Below, piece by piece: positions 58,061-64,000 of a DNA stretch of 64,000 nucleotides. Location of the stretch: positions 56,138,609 through 56,202,608 of the forward strand of contig CP136066.1 in assembly GCA_032622095.1 (NCBI GenBank), written 5' to 3'. The notes beneath the pieces were generated by a model. It saw only the letters and a list, made by a program, of their open reading frames with translations. It was not told where the DNA came from and made no database searches. The translations under genes were made by a program, and so were the position numbers. Origin of the DNA: Siphonodentalium dalli (lineage: Eukaryota > Mollusca > Scaphopoda > Gadilida > Siphonodentaliidae). The number at the start of each line of letters is the position of its first letter. Positions within the stretch are counted from its first letter, which is position 1.

Positions 58061-59780
58061 TTCAACGTTTCTAAAATTTTACCTTACATTTTTCTGTTTT
58101 AAATTATACCATAAACATTCAAAGCGATAGATTGTAGTGGAATATTCTGAAAATTACTCAAAATCACCAATGTTAATATGACTATCCGTATCACTGAACT
58201 GTGTCATAAATGCCAATTTAATACAACTATGTATGTGTATATATACCAGGTTAAAGTGATGTGAAACCCTCTGTGGATATTTGGTGGGAATAGAGAATAC
58301 TCTTGCTCTCAAAGTGCTACACGTATTCTCATAAATTATATATCCAAATGGTATCACAAAACATGATTCTTACACATGGAATAAAAGTAGTGGCTCACCT
58401 TGTCAGGTCGGAGCGATTATCATTTTGTTTATCGCGTTTAATCCGTCCCACCAATAGAGAAGTATTTATTTATTTACAACTCTGAATACTTCAGACGTTA
58501 AAGCATGAAACATGAACATCATAAACATAAAAAATAAAAGACAACAATTGTGTTTTACATAGAGATGTATCAATCAATCAATCAATCAAGTTTATCATAT
58601 CTTCATGAAGATACAGATGTTTTAAATATATGTCCAGGTGCTCCTCTGTTCTGGTGCTATATACTGGCTAATAATTTTCAGTTTAAAAGAATTGATGTTA
58701 TGCATGTATAGCAGCTACATGTGCCCGACACAGCGAGATTTTGAGTTGTTTATGTTAGGCGATTAGTCTGTTCTAAAAAATTAAAGAAATCCTCTGTATC
58801 GGGCAGATATACTCTTGTCAGATGTCAATATTGGAGGATCCTGAAAAGCCATGTGCTACGGACTGCGCTTTCATTTCTCTCAGAAGTAACCATATTTGAC
58901 TGCACACTGTGACCACTATTTTTAAACCACACCATTATATTCCTCATATTATGGGGATGATTATATATAAGTTTGGTGGCAATCGGCGACAAATTGTTTT
59001 TGCCCCTCCCCCTTTTCTGCCCCTGACAACAACGGCGTCACTTTAGAAAATTCTAACCCACGCCATTATCTTTCTCGTAAAAAGTTACCCCTATTAGACC
59101 CCTGTTGTGCCATCTAGGTGGTCCCCTGTGAATTTATATAGAACACAGACAGACAGACAGACATTCGCAAATATAGATATAGATATATATGTGTGTGTGT
59201 GATTTAATTGAATCACGACATGTGTTTCTACCATGTTGTGATTTGTTTAAAGCATATATTCTATACACAAGTAACACTACGTATCATGTATATACTGCCC
59301 AATGCAAAAACTGAGCCCACCAACTGCCAAAGTGAAAGCCCTAACCCATGATATCCCAATAATTGGGAATAGGCCCTTTACGAGGAACACATAATCATGA
59401 CCCCCTATCTATAACTGCCAAACGAAAGTCCCCACCCATGATTGCTCCAATAACTATAGGACCAGTCTGTATCGTAAAAATGATTATCTACCCCAATACC
59501 TCCGGCCCTGTTTGAAAAACGCCCCTGTATGTAAAATACCATAATTTACCTGTCCCAACTGTCATAAGAGAAATAACTCCAGGTGCTCACTAACGAATTC
59601 CCACCCTGTGGTAAAACATGTATAGCATAAGCACATATATATCCACGCATCGAATCCATCTACATACAAGCATAAGATTGAAGTCTGCTTCCACTAAATT
59701 TCCTTGTTGTGGTACATGACTCCGTTGTATAACAACACCACGTCGCATTTTTCTCGTATTATGCGTGCGCTATCATCTAA
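58061..59780. other. Intron 13 with microsatellite-tailed repeat
   Basis: No exon. caatcaatcaatcaatcaag occurs at about 58570. About 58900-59162 reads like a dispersed repeat (aagtttggtggcaatcggcg, then cccctattagacccctgttg) ending in (GACA)n, comparable to 19620-19775. Confidence 0.4.
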
Positions 59781-59972
59781 CACGAGAAAGTCGTTCTCGT
59801 ACCCCACAGCTCCACGTGATCATGTCACGACCTAATAATTATAACACGAGAAAGTCGTTCTCGTACCCCACAGCTCCACGTGATCATGTCACGACCTAAT
59901 AATTATAACACGAGAAAGTCGTTCTCGTACCCCACAGCTCCACGTGATCATGTCACGACCTAATAATTATGT
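59781..59972. repeat. 64-bp tandem triplicate
   Basis: Three almost identical 64-bp units: cacgagaaagtcgttctcgt accccacagctccacgtgat catgtcacgacctaataatt ataa. Each contains a small hairpin (acgagaa agtcg ttctcgt) and a CACGTG E-box-like hexamer with GATC. Confidence 0.93.
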
Positions 59973-60736
59973 CTCCAGCCTCCTCACACTTTCGACCCAG
60001 TAATGTAAATCACACGACAATTGGAATAGTGACGATACTTTGTTTTCCTTCACTTGTTCAACTTGTTAACACGGGACAACAACAACAGAAACGCCTTGAA
60101 GCAACCCCCCCCCAAATGTTCATGAACGTAACTACACGAATTACTCCTCACGCAATATATAACCGGTAAATCACGCAAACAGGAAAGTTTACATGTACAT
60201 GGGTTGCTATTGACATACTTAATCATCATTTACCAAAGGAGAGGTTTCGCGAAGTTATGACTGCGAGGGCGTATGCATGGTGCTCTCTCAGGGTATTATA
60301 GACTGCATTTCTTGAATCAAGCTGTTATGATAATCAAACATACCTTCATGTAAATGTTCCCAAATCGCTCTTAAAATTAGACTAATTTATCCAAAATTTT
60401 CTCTCAGCACTGGATACATGAGATAGGAACTGGTACTATTTTAGAACCACTACTGAATACTTATAACTTATATTAATTGAATATGACGACATATATTAAC
60501 ATTTGAGCTTTTGTCTGATGATATTGCATGTATAATTCTCTCACCGTGTCTTAATATCATATATAGTATGTGCTATACCATGTTTATTTCGCTTATACCA
60601 GTTGTTTCCAGACTTGAGCAATTCAAAATTACGCACATGTGCATTATGAATTAACACTGTCATTATTTCTCAATTCAATGTGAAATCGATATGATACAGG
60701 GCAAGGGAAGTAACTCTATTTTCATAACCAGAATAT
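59973..60736. other. Intron 13, unremarkable
   Basis: No feature recognised before the LINE fragment. Confidence 0.4.
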
Positions 60737-61330
60737 ATGACGGCTGATAGGATTACACTAGGCGAAATTCAGGAAGATAACTCTTTTAACTTTGCTTCAC
60801 GATACAACGGACCACAAACGGATGATCCAGAAGATAAGACCGACATCATGTCGCCATACAGCGCAATAAGCCATTCTTGTGAATAGTATGTCCCAACCCA
60901 GGTGAAGGATAAACTGGCAGCATCCAAAACGAATTTGTCTATGCTTGGTATTAATTTTCGTAGCCTTAATGCTAACTGGGACTCATTTGTAGATCTTGTT
61001 ACCGATTACCATAGCCCTGGACACTCGATTGATATGCTAGCACTGACCGAAATATTTATAATTAACGAAGATTATTCATTACCAGGTTATCACAACCTCA
61101 TAACTAATTTGCGACCTGAGAATGACGATGGACGAGGCGGCGTTGGTATCTTTATAAAGGATATTTTCTCTTTTAAAATTCGACATGATCTGTCTGTATT
61201 TATACCACATGTCATTGAGACCATATTTGCGGAATTGGATGCTGGACGAAAATCAAAATTGTTCATGGTCGGTTATATTTATAGACCCAACACTGCACCG
61301 CGAGCAGACCCACATCACGTATACCCTTAG
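60737..61330 (+). pseudogene. 5' fragment of a CR1/L2-like LINE ORF2 (endonuclease)
   Basis: The frame opens MTADRITLGEIQEDN, has SPYSAISHSCE then a TAG at 60884, and continues YVPTQVKDKLAASKTNL. Endonuclease-domain blocks follow: NFRSLNANWDSFVDLV, DMLALTEIF (catalytic Glu in the LTE motif), LPGYHNL, GRGGVGIFIK, ETIFAEL and VGYIYRP. It ends at 61330, so the rest of the endonuclease and the reverse transcriptase are missing. Unusual, because truncated LINE copies normally keep the 3' end. In intron 13, sense to the receptor gene. Confidence 0.82.
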
Positions 61331-61752
61331 TCTAGTGTGCCCTCAATATAGTTTGTTTCTTTAATTTCCGCTTCGTGTTCAAGTCTGGAACAGCATTTAT
61401 ATAGCATATACTTAAAGATGTATTCGGAGTTATCGTGTAAACACCATTGCTTGATAAGCACCATAATGCATAACACACGATTGCGTTGGGGAAAATAATT
61501 TTTTGTTGATAATTGCTTATAGTAAAACTGTTCAGCGCCACAAAGCCAGTGGCCTTCCCAGAAATAGACTTTATAAAATATATTGGTACCGTATCTAGAG
61601 GTATCGAACCATGAATACATCTTTGAATTCGTCCGCCATCCTTATGTTTATATATCATTCAGGGGCAGCAGGAAGATGACCAACCATGGTCACGCTGCTC
61701 CTGTACAATACATATCATATACCTGTTCATAATTTTGCTGTAGTATCATTAA
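61331..61752. other. Intron 13, short non-coding gap
   Basis: No feature recognised between the LINE fragment and the MITE. Confidence 0.4.
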
Positions 61753-62246
61753 AGGCACGTGAGGCCTTAGTTGTCGAAAATATTCATATTTGTTTCAATC
61801 ACCGTAAACAGAAAAACATTAAAACGCATACAGTTCCGTTCATATATACCATGACCATCACGTAAACAGCATGTTATCATAAAGACCTACTATATTTTAC
61901 CTAAGCAAGAGCCTGATTGTGTTACAGAAGATAGCACAATGCTACTGGCTAATCACACACAAATGGCATAAACGCTCTTTATTAGTTCCATATCAGGAAT
62001 TCACCAACACAGAACGCTCTTTATGTTTATCATCATAATATAAACAAACACCAGAAAAGTAACTTTTTATGCTTTTGTTTACATAACAATGGTCAAACAT
62101 TTGACAATAACGTACTGTTTATGCGATATTTCTTATTTGTATACGGACAAAGTTTGTCTACGTTTTGATGTTCTTTCTGTTTGTGGCGGTTTTTGACGGG
62201 TGGAAATATTTTCACAGGATACCCACCGCGAAGGCCAACCGTACCT
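61753..62246. mobile_element. TTAA-flanked MITE, family X copy 2, 494 bp
   Basis: Ends AGGCACGTGAGGCCTT and AAGGCCAACCGTACCT; TTAA lies at 61749-61752 and 62247-62250. It matches the element at 43535-44056 in the same orientation along its length (aaaatattcatatttgtt, acgctctttatta, tgtttatgc(g/c)at, ggcggtttttgacgg). Confidence 0.85.
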
Positions 62247-62250
62247 TTAA

Positions 62251-62924
62251 ATTTTGTTATTGTACAAATAAAAAATTAATCAATCAATCATATATAACAA
62301 CTATCGATATAGGTATGGCATATATAACATTTTCTTTACGATATAGTTCATAACTAGAGTTATAATAGAGTTATCATATCAACAAAAAACGCGATAATTA
62401 TTGTGGCCTATCTAAATCAACCAAACTTAGTTGGTACACAGTTATTCTCTTTCTGGTAGCACATCTGGTTCTAAGCATTTGGTTTTGGTAGCTTAGAATT
62501 GTCATAAACGGCCACGCAGTTTTCCTCAGTACAAGACCTGAACGCTGAATACGCAAGGCCAAACAAATGAACATTCCGTGTTTTCAGCCACTGAAATTTT
62601 CTTTTAAAAAGCCTCGTGAATACTATTTTGTTTTCTGGAATATGTTTTCCAGCTTAAAAAAAAAATATATATAAATAAATAGCCCCCCTTCTATATTTCA
62701 AAATTTAGACCTAAGAACCTGAGAACACATATGTGATATTATAATTACCAAATCAGTAGAGTGCAATAAAATAAACACGTTGCTTGTTGATGGAGTTACA
62801 AAACGTATGTATGTGTGTATCTGTATTTAGTATGTTTACTGTGTTATGCCTGTGTCCAAATTTATTGTGTAGCAGTCCGCCAGTTATGTGGGATTTAATA
62901 AATTTCAATGATTGCTTTTGACAG
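62251..62924. other. Intron 13, 3' end
   Basis: No feature recognised apart from an AT microsatellite near 62665-62680. Confidence 0.4.
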
Positions 62925-63051
62925 GAGCGGAGTCCGGAGTATATGTGTGTTGATGCCTCTGCTTGGACTGACGTGGGTGCTTGGTGTATTCTCGGTTAAC
63001 GAGGACCTTGTTGTATTTCAGTATTTGTTTGCAATCTTCAACTCCTTGCAG
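62925..63051 (+). CDS. Adhesion GPCR exon 14 (TM6, ECL3, most of TM7)
   Basis: One base plus 42 codons: (K)SGVRSICVLMPLLGLTWVLG is TM6 with the conserved 'GLTW' toggle motif; VFSVNEDLVVFQYLFAIF and NSLQ make ECL3 and the first part of TM7. The acceptor is gattgcttttgacag; the donor TTGCAG|gtgagt ends in phase 0. In relatives the next exon begins GFFIF to finish TM7; no such exon is visible in the last 950 bases. The 'VN...VVFQY(L/M)FA..NSLQ' wording resembles the ADGRD group, but I cannot place the subfamily. Confidence 0.95.
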
Positions 63052-63822
63052 GTGAGTTATTTTGACGATAGGTGTTATTTGGACGGTAGGTGTTACACTA
63101 TCAGTTATCTCCGGCAACATCGTGGTTACATGGAAATTTAATATATGCATGTTGATTTTGAACCCAGAGGCGAAGGTTATATCATAATGATTTAATCATA
63201 AGCCGTCAATCCACATAATATTGTAAAACCATTGGTTGTCACACATTTAGCTATTAAAGTTATTTCTTGATAACCTAAATTTATTGATTACATTCCCCAC
63301 TACATAAATGACAGCAGCGTCGAGTGACCAGGCCTATATATTCCATGTGCCTAAAAAAGTACATGGAAACTCTTCGATACTTCCTACGATTTAACATGAA
63401 ATTTCGGCGCCGCATCATAATTTCTGCGTGTATGACTGTATTGACGATAACCATACTAGATGCTAATATTCAGTGCACAAGTAATCAGACAAATAAACAA
63501 GATTGAACATTGAAAAGAAATGAACACTGAAATTAAAACAAACACGGGTTTCTGTCACTGCAGTCGAATATATCAATCCCATTTGCAGCTGCCAGGCGCG
63601 TGATAAGTTGCGAATAGCCATAAAAAACGCTGAATCGCCGGGGGGGGGGGGGGTAAATTTGCAGGAAGGTATGCCGGGGTGGGTGGGTGGTCCGAGAGAC
63701 AAAAAACGCGTTTTTTACAACCTCATGTAAATGTTTTACTAAAGTCCTTTTGTGCACATATTTGACATTTCTAACAGTTTAAAACATATCATAACTGCAA
63801 AAACACCTTATCTATGTTACAG
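63052..63822. other. Intron after exon 14, with G-rich repeat
   Basis: If the 63052 donor is skipped, translation would run 29 further codons (VSYFDDRCYLDGRCY...) to a stop at 63139. Tandem-like gacgataggtgttattt / gacggtaggtgttacac lie at 63063-63099. The G run at 63640-63653 and GGGGTGGGTGGGTGG at 63675-63690 resemble 49855-49925. Confidence 0.4.
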
Positions 63823-63936
63823 GTACCTTATATAGGCCTTAGTGGAGGTGACATTAAGCCGAAATGTTGCATATGGGACGGTGAGGTGAAAGACTTCCTT
63901 CCCGACACCTTTCAGAAGAAACTTCGAGAAATGTAA
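63823..63936 (+). CDS. Possible alternative 3'-terminal exon of the adhesion GPCR
   Basis: In phase with exon 14 after an AG acceptor (cttatctatgttacag) are 37 codons and a TAA: VPYIGLSGGDIKPKCC, then IWDGEVKDFLPDTFQK and KLREM. Two overlapping AATAAA signals follow at 63943-63952. Joined to NSLQ it would give a short TM7 end (VPYIGL), a CC pair that could be palmitoylated, and a 30-residue tail. It lacks the GFFIF motif expected of canonical TM7, so it may be an alternative terminal exon or a chance open stretch. The canonical TM7/tail exon may lie beyond the window. Confidence 0.35.
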   Translation, partial: VPYIGLSGGDIKPKCCIWDGEVKDFLPDTFQKKLREM

Positions 63937-64000
63937 AACTGAAATAAATAAACTTGTCCTCATGTAACTAAGACTTTTAAGCCAAGATCATTGTGTGCAT
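63937..64000. promoter_or_regulatory. Possible polyadenylation signals
   Basis: Two overlapping AATAAA hexamers at 63943-63952 (aaataaataaac), seven bases after the stop of the possible terminal exon. AT-rich DNA produces this hexamer by chance, so support depends on the exon being real. Confidence 0.3.

Overview
The window is animal (metazoan) genomic DNA. It is AT-rich, genes are split into short exons with GT/AG introns, and most of it is intron crowded with small inverted-repeat DNA transposons, LINE fossils, minisatellites and microsatellites. The repeat style (TTAA-flanked MITEs, tandem cores starting with a GTCC microsatellite, homogeneous satellites in introns) suggests a marine invertebrate, perhaps a lophotrochozoan. 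The species cannot be fixed from the sequence, and that placement is inference.

One host gene is convincingly present, on the + strand across almost the whole window (about 4.2 to at least 63.05 kb): an adhesion-class (B2) G-protein-coupled receptor. I reconstructed 14 exons (4177-4248, 5606-5714, 6681-6818, 16280-16340, 22770-22896, 29068-29114, 32358-32478, 32884-32987, 35783-35885, 38110-38260, 39410-39479, 47993-48059, 53096-53181, 62925-63051). Their splice phases all agree and they join into 1383 nt, or 461 codons, without a stop or frameshift. In order they give the GAIN autoproteolysis domain, the GPS motif, TM1 to TM6 and the start of TM7. The N-terminal ectodomain exons lie upstream of the window. 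The usual second half of TM7 is not visible; a possible alternative terminal exon with stop and AATAAA lies at 63823-63936.

Layout: 0-4 kb, upstream intron with a 2.5 kb inverted-repeat element. 4-7 kb, three GAIN exons. 7-22 kb, intron with two oppositely oriented copies of a 1 kb repeat, a tandem core with GTCC microsatellite, a 150-bp tandem repeat and a TTAA element carrying a 33-bp minisatellite. 22.8-29.1 kb, GAIN and GPS exons separated by a 42-copy 45-bp satellite. 29-40 kb, GPS to TM4 exons, with a mariner-like MITE, a compositionally odd block at 30.8-31.7 kb and a 24-bp minisatellite. 41-48 kb, a piggyBac-like MITE with nested palindromes, a TTAA MITE and a minus-strand LINE reverse-transcriptase fossil. 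48-58 kb, TM5 exons, a CT microsatellite and a degenerate tandem array into which two MITEs inserted with readable target-site duplications. 58-64 kb, a 64-bp triplicate, a LINE endonuclease fragment, a second copy of the 43.5 kb MITE, and the TM6/TM7 exon.

I see no rRNA, convincing tRNA, CRISPR array, or second intact protein gene. Boundaries of repeats were read by eye and may be off by a few bases; the exon boundaries are constrained by phase and are firmer.
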